From Acidimicrobiales bacterium (GTDB lineage Bacteria > Actinomycetota > Acidimicrobiia > Acidimicrobiales > Acidimicrobilacustridaceae): 64,000 nucleotides of DNA. Below are positions 1 to 7,951 of this stretch, one piece after another. The DNA lies in contig JALOLR010000004.1 in assembly GCA_025455885.1 (NCBI GenBank), positions 1-64,000 of the forward strand, in the 5' to 3' direction. Position numbers and translations under genes: made by a program. The notes beneath the pieces are model-generated. The model had not been told where the DNA came from and did not search any database. It was given only the letters and a program-made list of their open reading frames with translations. Each line of letters starts with the position of its first letter. The first letter of the stretch is position 1.

Positions 1-1
1 A

Positions 2-88
2 GGACTCTCCAAGAAGGAGATCATCCGCTGCCTCAAGCGCTACATCGCCCGAGAGATCTACAACGACTTGCGCAACCTCAATCAATAG
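2..88 (+). CDS. IS110-family transposase, C-terminal tail (cut by window edge)
   Basis: The frame is open from the window edge to a TAG at 86-88 and encodes 28 residues. The motif EIIRCLKRYIAREIY is the basic C-terminal signature I associate with IS110-type (DEDD/serine) transposases, which end shortly after such an RCLKRY segment. Only the tail is visible, so intactness, copy number and the other end of the element cannot be judged. IS110 elements usually lack terminal inverted repeats, and none is evident here. Following genes run divergently and appear chromosomal. The family call is from memory of the tail motif; another transposase family is possible. Confidence 0.65.
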   Translation, partial: GLSKKEIIRCLKRYIAREIYNDLRNLNQ

Positions 89-299
89 GAGCATCAGTCG
101 AGCCAGGGTGGTGGGCGTTCGGGTGGGGCGGGCCCGTGCCCGAACCTGCCGTCGGGATGTGTGCTGGCCTCGGACCTGAACGAGGGGCCGATCGCGGCGT
201 CGACCCCGGTCCGCTCCCGTTGACCTGTCGACTGGTCGATTCGGTTGCGACCAGGGGCCGGCCGAGGTGACCGCTCGTGGCCGCTTCCGAACCCCGGGC
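89..299. other. Intergenic stretch after transposase, with possible terminator hairpin
   Basis: No convincing gene is seen. An inverted repeat GTTCGGG (117-123) / CCCGAAC (139-145) encloses a 15-nt GC-rich loop and could terminate the transposase transcript. The right end of the insertion element presumably lies here but cannot be delimited without its other end or an empty site. Confidence 0.35.
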
Positions 300-812
300 T
301 CAGGCCTGGGCGTGGCGGACGGCCCACCGGAACAACGGGAGCTGCATCGGCAGCCGCAGCCAGGTGAACGCCGCCACCGGGTTCGTGGGTGGGCCGGCGT
401 CGAGGGCGGCCTTGATGTTGGCGGGGTAGACGGCGACGATCGTCGCCGCAGCCGCCACTCCGCCCACCCGCTCGGTCGACCGGCTGGCCAGCAGCGCCCC
501 GCAGGCGATCTCCACGATGCCGCTGGCGATGGTCCAGAACCGAGGGCGCCCGAGGGGTCGGGGGATGATCTGGTCGAACGCCTTCGGCACGACGAAGTGC
601 AGGACCCCGGCGCCGATCATCAGCGCGGCCAGGCCGAGGCGGCTGCGCCGGTGGGCGGGCGACTCGGCCAGCGCAGTGGCGATCGCCTCGTCCACCGTCA
701 CGGTGGGTTCCGGACGGTCTGCGGGTCGTGCCGCGGGGCCGGCGGACGGTCCGGGCCTCGGGTCGTCGGCCCGCTCCTCGTGCCCCGCTACGGGGGTGCT
801 GGGGTCGCTCAC
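300..812 (-). CDS. DoxX-like small integral membrane protein
   Basis: The protein has 170 residues from a GTG at 810-812. An acidic/proline-rich cytoplasmic N-terminus of about 60 residues precedes a four-helix-type membrane region. The region carries the DoxX-family pattern GAGVLHFVVPKAFDQIIP, then a small-residue helix around SGIVEIACGALL and the segment VAVYPANIKAAL. DoxX-like proteins are often linked to respiratory or redox membrane complexes, but nothing local assigns a specific role. A TACGGT hexamer (819-824) ends 6 nt before the GTG, suggesting a leaderless transcript; this is why I prefer this start over an ATG much further upstream. It is divergent from the lipocalin-like gene. Confidence 0.8.
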   Translation of the reverse strand: MSDPSTPVAGHEERADDPRPGPSAGPAARPADRPEPTVTVDEAIATALAESPAHRRSRLGLAALMIGAGVLHFVVPKAFDQIIPRPLGRPRFWTIASGIVEIACGALLASRSTERVGGVAAAATIVAVYPANIKAALDAGPPTNPVAAFTWLRLPMQLPLFRWAVRHAQA

Positions 813-916
813 GGCGGCACCGTAGCGTGCCCGCCCCCGGGCGCCCCACCCGCCGCGGTGTGGTTGACTCCACGGTCGCCGGCGCCGGTCGGCCAGCCGA
901 GACCAGGGGGACCGTC

Positions 917-2074
917 GTGACCAACCCGATCGGAGCACTCACCGCCGCCGACGAGTGGTTCAGCCACCAGATCGCCGACACCTTCGCGGTGGTCGGGACA
1001 AGCGACCCCGCCTGGACCGAGAAGGTGTGCGCCATGGCCGCCGCTCGCGACGGCAGCCTCCAGCTCGGCTTCGGGATGGGCAAGTACACCAACCGCAACG
1101 TCACCGACGGCTACGGGGGCGTCTCCCGAGGTGTCGAGCAGATCACGGTGCGGGCCAGCCGCCGGCTGTCCGACGACCTGGTCACGATCGGCGCCGGCCC
1201 GCTGCACTACGAGATCGTCGATCCCTTGCGCCAGATCCGTTTCCTGCTGGAGCCCAACGACACTCAGCCCGTCGCCTTCGACTGGCTCTTCACCGCCTCG
1301 CTGCCGGCCACGCTCGAGGACCGCACCCACAACCGCCAGGGGTTCCGGGTGTCGGCGGACCTGGTGCGCTACCACCAGATCGGTACGGCCTCGGGATGGG
1401 TGGAGATCGACGGCGTGCGCACGGAGATCACCCCCGAGAACTGGGTTTCGACCCGTGACCACTCGTGGGGGGTGCGCTACGACGTCGGTGAACCGGCGAA
1501 CGACCTCGAGCCGTCACGTGGCCTCGACGGCGGGACCTTCCAGTTCGTCTGGAGCCCCATCCTGATGGAGCGCGCCGACGGGAGCGTCTATGGGCTGTTC
1601 CTGAACGTGTCGAAGATGGCCTTCCCGGGGTTCGAGCAGAAGACCACGATGGCCATGGTCGAGCACCCCGACGGGCGCACCGAGCGCATCGTGGACCTCG
1701 AACCCGAGCTCACCTACGACCCCATGAACCGCCGCCTCCGGGGTGGCACCCTGCACGCCACCCTCGCCGACAGCTCCACCCGGGCCCTCGGCGTCGAGGT
1801 CGTCTCGGACACCGGGTTCCACCTCGGTGCCGGCCTCTACTTCGGCTTCAACGGCCACCACCACGGCGAGTGGAGGGGCGAGCTCCACGTGGAAGGCGAG
1901 CGCATCGACGACTGCACGACACCCGAGAACGCCAGACGGCTCCACCAGATCCGCGACACGGTGGTCCGCGTCACCGACCCGGTCGGCGGGGGCGTGGGCT
2001 ACGGCAACATGCAGCCCATCGTCACCGGCGCCTTCCCCGACCTCGGCCTCGACGCCGACTCCTCGTTCATCTGA
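917..2074 (+). CDS. Lipocalin-like DUF7064/DUF7065-type protein
   Basis: The protein has 385 residues from a GTG at 917, preceded by an AGGGGGA ribosome-binding site. It is rich in beta-strand sequence. The motif TRDHSWGVR near residue 180 is the hallmark I recall for the actinobacterial DUF7064/7065 group, whose two beta-barrel halves resemble AttH/CrtC-type lipocalin-like enzymes. No signal peptide or membrane helix is apparent, so it is probably cytosolic. Homologues tend to sit among lipid or steroid catabolic genes, which fits the rest of the window, but no substrate can be named. A longer reading frame extends upstream; the in-frame upstream part has shadow-like Arg/Pro composition and was discarded. 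Confidence 0.6.
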   Translation: MTNPIGALTAADEWFSHQIADTFAVVGTSDPAWTEKVCAMAAARDGSLQLGFGMGKYTNRNVTDGYGGVSRGVEQITVRASRRLSDDLVTIGAGPLHYEIVDPLRQIRFLLEPNDTQPVAFDWLFTASLPATLEDRTHNRQGFRVSADLVRYHQIGTASGWVEIDGVRTEITPENWVSTRDHSWGVRYDVGEPANDLEPSRGLDGGTFQFVWSPILMERADGSVYGLFLNVSKMAFPGFEQKTTMAMVEHPDGRTERIVDLEPELTYDPMNRRLRGGTLHATLADSSTRALGVEVVSDTGFHLGAGLYFGFNGHHHGEWRGELHVEGERIDDCTTPENARRLHQIRDTVVRVTDPVGGGVGYGNMQPIVTGAFPDLGLDADSSFI

Positions 2075-2178
2075 ACCGGCGGGCCCGACCACCCGCGACG
2101 GACGCGATGACGAAGCTTCTGGTCGATCGGGGGGCCTCCTCGTTACGCTCGTAGGGACACGAGCAGGGGGAGGGGCCC

Positions 2179-3879
2179 ATGACCGTGGAACACGATGCCT
2201 TGCCGGCCATCGTCGTGCTGAGCAGCGATGCGCGCACCCGTGCGGTGCTGGGCGACGAAGTGGCCAAGCGGTACGGCGCCGACTACCGGATCCTGGTGCT
2301 CGACGATCCCGATGAGGCACTCGGGCGTCTCGGGCGCATGCGCGACCAGGGGGAGGCGGTGGCGCTGGTCCTCGCCGGGCACGCGTCGGCTGAACCCGGT
2401 GGTTTGGCGTTCCTCGCCGCCAGCCGTTCCCTGCACCCCGCAGCCAGACGGGCGGTGGTGGTCACCTGGGGAGAGTTCGACCTGGCACGGGAGCTCTTCG
2501 CTGCCGTGGGTCGGGGCGACGCCGACTTCTACATGATCCGGCCCGAGAACGAGCGGGACGAGGAGTTCCACCGTGGCGTGACCGAGGCGCTCGAGGACTG
2601 GAACGCCGCCAACGGCGGGGGCTACGAAGCGGTGCAGATCATCGGCGAGTCGGCGTCGGCCCGCGGTTTCGAGCTCCGAGACACCTTCAGCCGCAACCAC
2701 ATCCCCGTCGCCTTCCGCGACGCTGCATCCGACGAGGGCCGGGCCCGCCTCCGAGATCTCGGCCTCGACGACCCGCAGCTCCCCGTCGTCGTGTTGCGCT
2801 TCACCCCGGAGAGCACGGTCCTGGAGGACCCCTCGGACCTCGAGATCGCCGACGCCTTCGGGATCATGGAGCCGCTGTCGTCCGACGAGCGCTTCGACGT
2901 CACGGTGATCGGGGCGGGCCCCGCCGGGTTGGCAGCGGCCGTGTACGCGGCGTCGGAGGGCCTGTCGACTCTCGTCATCGAGGCCCAGGCGGTGGGCGGC
3001 CAGGCGGGGACCAGCTCGCTCATCCGCAACTACCCGGGCTTCGAACGGGGGGTGAGCGGCCACAAGCTGAGCTTCAGCACGTTCCATCAGGCCTGGTCGC
3101 TCGGCGCCCGGTTCCACTTCATGCGCTACGCCACCGGGCTGTCCGCCGACGGCCATGACCGTATCGTGGACCTCTCCGACGGCGGACAGGCGCGCAGCCG
3201 CAGCGTCATCCTGGCCACCGGGGTCACCTATCGGCGACTGGGCGTGGAGTCCCTGGAGGACCTGATCGGGCGGAGGGTGTACTACGGCGCCGCCGTGTCG
3301 GAGGCGCCCGCCATGGCGGGTCGCTCCTGCATCGTGGTCGGGGGCGGGAACTCGGCCGGCCAGGCGGCGGTCCACCTGGGCCGGTACGCCGACGACGTCA
3401 CCGTCCTCGTGCGGAGCGAGAGCCTCGCCACCAGCATGTCGGACTACCTGATCCGCGAGATCGACGCCGCCCCCAACGTCGAGGTCCGCTACGGCGCCGA
3501 GGTGGTCGGCGGCGGTGGCCCCGGTCGGCTGGACCACCTCGTCGTGCGGGACCGGGCGACCGGACAGGAGGCTCGGGTGGGTACCGATGCCCTGTTCGTG
3601 CTCATCGGCTCGTACCCGGGCACCGAGTGGCTGGCGCCTGCCCTGGCTCGCGACGAGTGGGGTTTCGTCTGCACGGGCCAGGACCTGCCTGCCTGGGACA
3701 ACCGGGACCGGGCTCCCCTCCCACTCGAGACCAGTCTGTCCGGAGTCTTCGCGGCCGGCGACGTGCGACGCGGCTCGGTGAAGCGGGTGGCGTCGGCGGT
3801 GGGCGAGGGGGCCATCGCCGTGCAGTTCCTGCACGGGTACCTCGACGAGCTCCGCCGGGCGAGGGCGGGCACGACGTGA
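2179..3879 (+). CDS. Receiver-like / thioredoxin-reductase-like FAD oxidoreductase fusion
   Basis: The protein has 566 residues, with ATG at 2179 after a strong GGGGGAGGGG ribosome-binding site. Residues 1-120 form a response-regulator-like alpha/beta domain (IVVLSSDARTRAVL, then VLDDPDEAL). A thioredoxin/glutaredoxin-like linker follows, then from about residue 235 a pyridine-nucleotide-disulfide-oxidoreductase core with FAD motif VIGAGPAGLAAAVYA and NAD(P)H motif VVGGGNSAGQAAVHL. The classical TrxR active-site CxxC is absent: the equivalent stretch reads RRVYYGAAVSEAP. This matches a known branch of fused regulator/TrxR-like proteins that lack the dithiol, so thioredoxin reduction is unlikely. 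The stop overlaps the start of the following membrane-protein gene, implying coupled expression. The electron acceptor is unknown. Confidence 0.85.
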   Translation: MTVEHDALPAIVVLSSDARTRAVLGDEVAKRYGADYRILVLDDPDEALGRLGRMRDQGEAVALVLAGHASAEPGGLAFLAASRSLHPAARRAVVVTWGEFDLARELFAAVGRGDADFYMIRPENERDEEFHRGVTEALEDWNAANGGGYEAVQIIGESASARGFELRDTFSRNHIPVAFRDAASDEGRARLRDLGLDDPQLPVVVLRFTPESTVLEDPSDLEIADAFGIMEPLSSDERFDVTVIGAGPAGLAAAVYAASEGLSTLVIEAQAVGGQAGTSSLIRNYPGFERGVSGHKLSFSTFHQAWSLGARFHFMRYATGLSADGHDRIVDLSDGGQARSRSVILATGVTYRRLGVESLEDLIGRRVYYGAAVSEAPAMAGRSCIVVGGGNSAGQAAVHLGRYADDVTVLVRSESLATSMSDYLIREIDAAPNVEVRYGAEVVGGGGPGRLDHLVVRDRATGQEARVGTDALFVLIGSYPGTEWLAPALARDEWGFVCTGQDLPAWDNRDRAPLPLETSLSGVFAAGDVRRGSVKRVASAVGEGAIAVQFLHGYLDELRRARAGTT

Positions 3880-4724
3880 TCCGCACGGTGCACCCGGGGT
3901 GGCGGCTGGTCTTCCCACCCTTCCTGGTCCTCACCGCCCTGTCCACCGTGATCCTCTACGTCAGCGCCACCGACACCGACGAGATCTTCGCCTGGACGGT
4001 ACGGCCGCCGGTGTCGGCCGCCTTCCTCGGTGCCGGCTACGCCTCGGGGTTCGTCCTGATGGCGCTGACCGTGCGCGAGCGCGTCTGGGCCAACGCCCGG
4101 GTCGCCCTGGTGACCGTCCTGGTCTTCACGTTGTGCACCCTGGGAGCGACGCTCGCCCACGTCGGCAACTTCCACTTCGATCGCACCGGCCTGCCCCGGT
4201 TCGCGGCATGGTTCTGGCTCGCCGTCTACGTGGCGGTGCCGCTCACCATGTCGGTCGTGCTGGTCCTCCAGCTGCGGATGCCGGGAGGGGACCCGGAGGT
4301 CCGTCGACCGTTGCCGCCGGTGCTTCGCATCGTGCTGGCGGCGCAGGCGCTGGTGCTGGGCGTGGTCGGTGCCGCCCTTCTCCTGGACCCGACCCGGATG
4401 CAGTCCCTCTGGCCCTGGGAGCTCACCCCGCTCACCGCCCGAGCCATCGGTGCGTGGGCGTTCGCGCTCGGGGTGGCGGCCGCCATGGTCGTCGCCGAGC
4501 GCGATGCGTGGCGCCTCCGGGCCGCGGCGGTCACCTTCGTCATGCTCGGTGTGCTGCACCTCGGTGCGCTGGTGCGCTTCGACGACGACATCCGCTGGGG
4601 TGAACCCCAGACGTGGATCTACCTCGTCGTGGTGGCGAGCATGGTCGTCACCGGTCTGTGGGGGCGGATCCTGAGCCTCGGGACCCCGGCCGAGCCCCGT
4701 CCTCAGCTGTCGGGGACGAAGTAG
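3876..4724 (+). CDS. Uncharacterised multi-spanning membrane protein
   Basis: The protein has 282 residues, starting at a GTG (3876-3878) that overlaps the TGA of the flavoprotein gene as GTGA, which fixes the start and suggests translational coupling. I count about seven hydrophobic segments, the first at LVFPPFLVLTALSTVILYV and the last at WIYLVVVASMVVTGLWG. No catalytic or transport motif was recognised. The coupling suggests it anchors, or exchanges electrons with, the TrxR-like flavoprotein; that is inference. Its last 22 bp overlap the convergent SnoaL-like gene. Confidence 0.7.
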   Translation: MIRTVHPGWRLVFPPFLVLTALSTVILYVSATDTDEIFAWTVRPPVSAAFLGAGYASGFVLMALTVRERVWANARVALVTVLVFTLCTLGATLAHVGNFHFDRTGLPRFAAWFWLAVYVAVPLTMSVVLVLQLRMPGGDPEVRRPLPPVLRIVLAAQALVLGVVGAALLLDPTRMQSLWPWELTPLTARAIGAWAFALGVAAAMVVAERDAWRLRAAAVTFVMLGVLHLGALVRFDDDIRWGEPQTWIYLVVVASMVVTGLWGRILSLGTPAEPRPQLSGTK

Positions 4725-5107
4725 GGGTTCAGCTCGACCTCGGTGGGCTGTTCGAAGAAGGCCCGCACCGAGACGACCTTGCCGTCGTCACGGACCTTCC
4801 AGATCTCGATGCTGTTCACCACCGCGTGCTCCCCGTGCACCTCCCCCTCGTTGCGCATGAGCACCACGGCCTCGTCGCCCCCGGTCACGATGCGCTCGGG
4901 GTGCAGCGTCCACACGCGGCCCTCCGTGAACGAGTTGTCCCACGAGCCCTCGGCGGCGGCCCGCCCGAGCTTCGGGGCCTTGCCGACCGGGTCCTCGAAG
5001 ACGATCTCGTCGGCGAACAGCTCGAGCCACGCCGAGCGGTCCCGGGCGTTCCAGCGGGCCGCGTGCTGCTCGACGGCGGTGCGGGCCGGGTGCGAGGCGG
5101 CGGTCAC
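4703..5107 (-). CDS. SnoaL/NTF2-like protein
   Basis: The protein has 134 residues with the compact alpha+beta NTF2-like pattern: N-terminal helix with WNARDRSAWLELFADEIVFEDP, then beta strands ending RAFFEQPTEVELN. Such proteins act as small-molecule isomerases or hydrolases, or as accessory subunits; the substrate cannot be read from sequence. The GTG start overlaps the TGA of the upstream LIV fusion gene (5104-5107), making it the last gene of the transporter operon. Two further SnoaL-like proteins occur in this window, at 29738 and 37686, each beside CoA-metabolic or dehydrogenase genes. Confidence 0.8.
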   Translation of the reverse strand: MTAASHPARTAVEQHAARWNARDRSAWLELFADEIVFEDPVGKAPKLGRAAAEGSWDNSFTEGRVWTLHPERIVTGGDEAVVLMRNEGEVHGEHAVVNSIEIWKVRDDGKVVSVRAFFEQPTEVELNPYFVPDS

Positions 5108-7947
5108 TGCCCCAACCTCGTCGGCGCCGGCTCGGCCTGGTCGGACCGGTCGATGGCCCGCTGGTCGGTGCCCAGGTAGGAGGCGACGACGAGCGGGTTC
5201 TCGCGCACCTCGACCGGGGAGCCCTCGGCGATCACCTGACCGACCTCCAGGCAGTAGATGCGGTCGGAGATGGACATCACCATGGGCATGTCGTGCTCGA
5301 TGATGAGGATCGAGGCGCCGAGCTCGGCCCGGATGCTGCGGATGAGCGGCCCGAAGGCCTCGGTCTCACGCTGGGCCACGCCGGCGGTGGGCTCGTCGAG
5401 GAGCATGAGCCGGCAGTCGAGGGCCAACAGCGCGCCGAGCTCGACGATGCGGCGGGTGCCCGTCGAGAGGTCGGCCATGAGCGAGTCGGCGTAGCGACCG
5501 AGCCCGAGGTGGTTGATGATCTCGTCGGCCTCGGTGCGCTTGCGTCGCTCCGCCCGTGGTGACGGGGGCAGGTACAGCATCGACGGGACGATCAGGCTGT
5601 GCTGGCGCGCCTCGAGCGCCACCATGAGGGTCTCGCGCACGGTCAGCGATGCGAACAGGCGGGCGTTCTGGAAGGCCCGCCCGATGCCGAGCCGGGCCCG
5701 GCGGTACGACGCCAGGTCGCCGACCTCCTTGCCGGCGATCCGGATCGAGCCGGTCGACGGCACGAACCCCGAGACGGCGTTCATCAGGGTCGACTTGCCT
5801 GCGCCGTTGGTGCCGATGAGCCCGACGATCTCGCCCGGCCGGACGTTCAACGACACCCGGTCGACCGCCCGGCGGACACCGAACTGGACCGACACCTCGT
5901 CGACGACGAGCGGGTCGACGTCGGTCTCGTCGTGGCGGGTGGCCACCGCGGCGAGGTGGCTGATGCCGGCCTTCTGGGCCTTGGCCGGCGGTGTCCAGCC
6001 CGTGCGCTTGGTGATGTAGCCGAGCAACAGGTCGCGCCCGGAGTGGACGATCGAGATCAGGCCACCGGGGAAGTAGAGCAGCACGATCAGCATGCCGATG
6101 CTGCTCGTGAGCAGGCGCACCTGGTCGGTGCCGTCGAAGATGATCGGCACGGCGACGATGAGCAGGGTGCCGAGCACCGCGCCGGTGATCGACGAGATGC
6201 CGCCGACCACGGCGATGGAGATGATCCGCAGCGACTCCTCGACGTCGAAGGTGAGCGGGTTCAGCGTGAACTGCCCGTTGGAGGCGGCGAGCGGGAGCAG
6301 GCCGCCGGCGAGGGCGGCCAGCCCGCCCGACACGGCGAAGGCGAGGATCTTGGTCTTGGTGGCCGCCACCGTGTAGGCGGAGGCGGTGGCCTCGTTGTCG
6401 CGCACCGCGATGATCGAGCGCCCGACGCCGGTCTTGCGGATCCGCCAGACCAGCACGAGCGCGACGATCGCCACCAGGAGCGAGAAGTAGTAGATCCCCT
6501 CGAAGTCGTTGCCCTTCACCTCCCAGAAGAGCAGCTGCAGCCCGGACCGACGGTTCACCTCCAGCTGGGCACCGCCCCCTCCCTCGGGCGCGAGCGTGTC
6601 GTTGAGGATCACGAAGTTGCGCACCGCCAGCGCGAAGCCGAGGGTGACCACCGCGAGGAAGAGCCCCTTGATGCGCAGGGCGGGGATCCCGATGACGAGC
6701 GCCACGAGCACGCCGACGAGGGCGCCGAGGGCCAGGGAGGCCAGGTAGGGCAGGTCCTGGGAGAAGTAGACGGTGGCATACCCGCCGATCGCCGCGAACC
6801 CGAACTGCCCGAGGGACAGCTGGCCCCCCCACCCGGTGAGCACCGTCGCCGACAGGGCCACGATGAGGTAGATGGGGATCGCCGAGAAGCGCAGGAAGTC
6901 GGTCGGCTTGTCGAGGAAGGTGGGCAGCAGCAGCGCTCCGACGACGAGGACGCCCACCCCGACGACCGTCGAGGCCTTGTAGAGCGGGTGGGCCCTCAGC
7001 TCCTCGCTGGCCGCCTTCAGCTTCGGGGTGAGCGACCAGTCGTCGCTGCCCATCCCGGCGCTGCGCCCGGCCAGCAGCATCAGCACGAGGAGCAGCACGA
7101 ACACCGCGAACACGTTGGTGCCCGTGGGCACGTCGCCGGCCTGGGCCCAGGTGACGAACAGGGCGTCGAGGACGCCGACGACGATGCCGCCGACCACCGT
7201 GAGCCCGAAGGACCGCATCCGTCCGAACATCGCCGCGGTGAGCGCCAGGAGGAGCAGCTTGGGGCCGAGGGCCGTCTGGACGACGCCGATGTTGCCGCCC
7301 TGGAGCGGGGCGATGAGCAGCGCGCTGAACGCGGCGAGCAGGCCGGCGAGGGCCCACACCTTGGTCGACACGGCCCGCACGCTGATCCCGGCCAGCGCCG
7401 CTGACGGCGCGTTGTCGGCGGTGGCCCGGACCTGCTTGCCGAAGTGGCTGTTGGTGAGCAGCCAGCCGAGGAAGAGCATGAGCACCGGGACGGCGACGGC
7501 CACCGTGAGCTGCGGCCCGGTGATCGTGATCCCGAGGACCTCCCACGATCCGCTCAGCAGCACCGGGTAGCCGACCGACGTGGCCTGCTCCTCGGGGATG
7601 GGCAGGCGGAGCTGGAGGAGCTGGATGAGCTGGGTGATGCCCAGCGTCGCCACGAACAGCAGCAGCCGGGGCTGGGTGAACAACCGTCGCAGGATGAGCT
7701 CGGCGGCCACTCCGAGCGCCACGCCCGAGGCCAGCGCCAGGGGCACCGACAGTCCGTAGGGCACGTCGTAGCGGACGTAGAGCAGGGCCATCGCGTAGCC
7801 GCCGAAGGCGCCGATCTGGCCCTGCGCGAAGTTGATGACCCCTGTGGCCCGGTAGATGAGCACGAGGCCGAAGGCGACCAGGGCGTAGACGAGGCCCTGG
7901 AGGAGCCCGTCGAAGAGGATGTCGGCGCTGATGGTGAGGGCGAACAT
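5104..7947 (-). CDS. LivH-LivM-LivG triple-fusion ABC transporter protein
   Basis: The protein has 947 residues and combines three normally separate LIV-transporter subunits. Residues 1-300 are a LivH-type permease (GLVYALVAFGLVLIYRATGV, NFAQGQIGAFGGY). Residues about 330-650 are a LivM-type permease (GWGGQLSLGQFGFAAIGGY). Residues 678-947 are a LivG-type ATPase with Walker A GTNGAGKST at 712-720, signature LSTGTRR near 828, Walker B LMLLDEPTAG near 848 and a switch His in LIIEHDM. It would form the translocation pore plus one ATPase for import of branched-chain amino acids or other hydrophobic/amide compounds. It lies 4 bp downstream of the MFS-LivF fusion, which supplies the second ATPase. 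No frameshift or stop separates the modules. The true ligand is unknown. Confidence 0.93.
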   Translation of the reverse strand: MFALTISADILFDGLLQGLVYALVAFGLVLIYRATGVINFAQGQIGAFGGYAMALLYVRYDVPYGLSVPLALASGVALGVAAELILRRLFTQPRLLLFVATLGITQLIQLLQLRLPIPEEQATSVGYPVLLSGSWEVLGITITGPQLTVAVAVPVLMLFLGWLLTNSHFGKQVRATADNAPSAALAGISVRAVSTKVWALAGLLAAFSALLIAPLQGGNIGVVQTALGPKLLLLALTAAMFGRMRSFGLTVVGGIVVGVLDALFVTWAQAGDVPTGTNVFAVFVLLLVLMLLAGRSAGMGSDDWSLTPKLKAASEELRAHPLYKASTVVGVGVLVVGALLLPTFLDKPTDFLRFSAIPIYLIVALSATVLTGWGGQLSLGQFGFAAIGGYATVYFSQDLPYLASLALGALVGVLVALVIGIPALRIKGLFLAVVTLGFALAVRNFVILNDTLAPEGGGGAQLEVNRRSGLQLLFWEVKGNDFEGIYYFSLLVAIVALVLVWRIRKTGVGRSIIAVRDNEATASAYTVAATKTKILAFAVSGGLAALAGGLLPLAASNGQFTLNPLTFDVEESLRIISIAVVGGISSITGAVLGTLLIVAVPIIFDGTDQVRLLTSSIGMLIVLLYFPGGLISIVHSGRDLLLGYITKRTGWTPPAKAQKAGISHLAAVATRHDETDVDPLVVDEVSVQFGVRRAVDRVSLNVRPGEIVGLIGTNGAGKSTLMNAVSGFVPSTGSIRIAGKEVGDLASYRRARLGIGRAFQNARLFASLTVRETLMVALEARQHSLIVPSMLYLPPSPRAERRKRTEADEIINHLGLGRYADSLMADLSTGTRRIVELGALLALDCRLMLLDEPTAGVAQRETEAFGPLIRSIRAELGASILIIEHDMPMVMSISDRIYCLEVGQVIAEGSPVEVRENPLVVASYLGTDQRAIDRSDQAEPAPTRLGQ

Positions 7948-7951
7948 CGGC

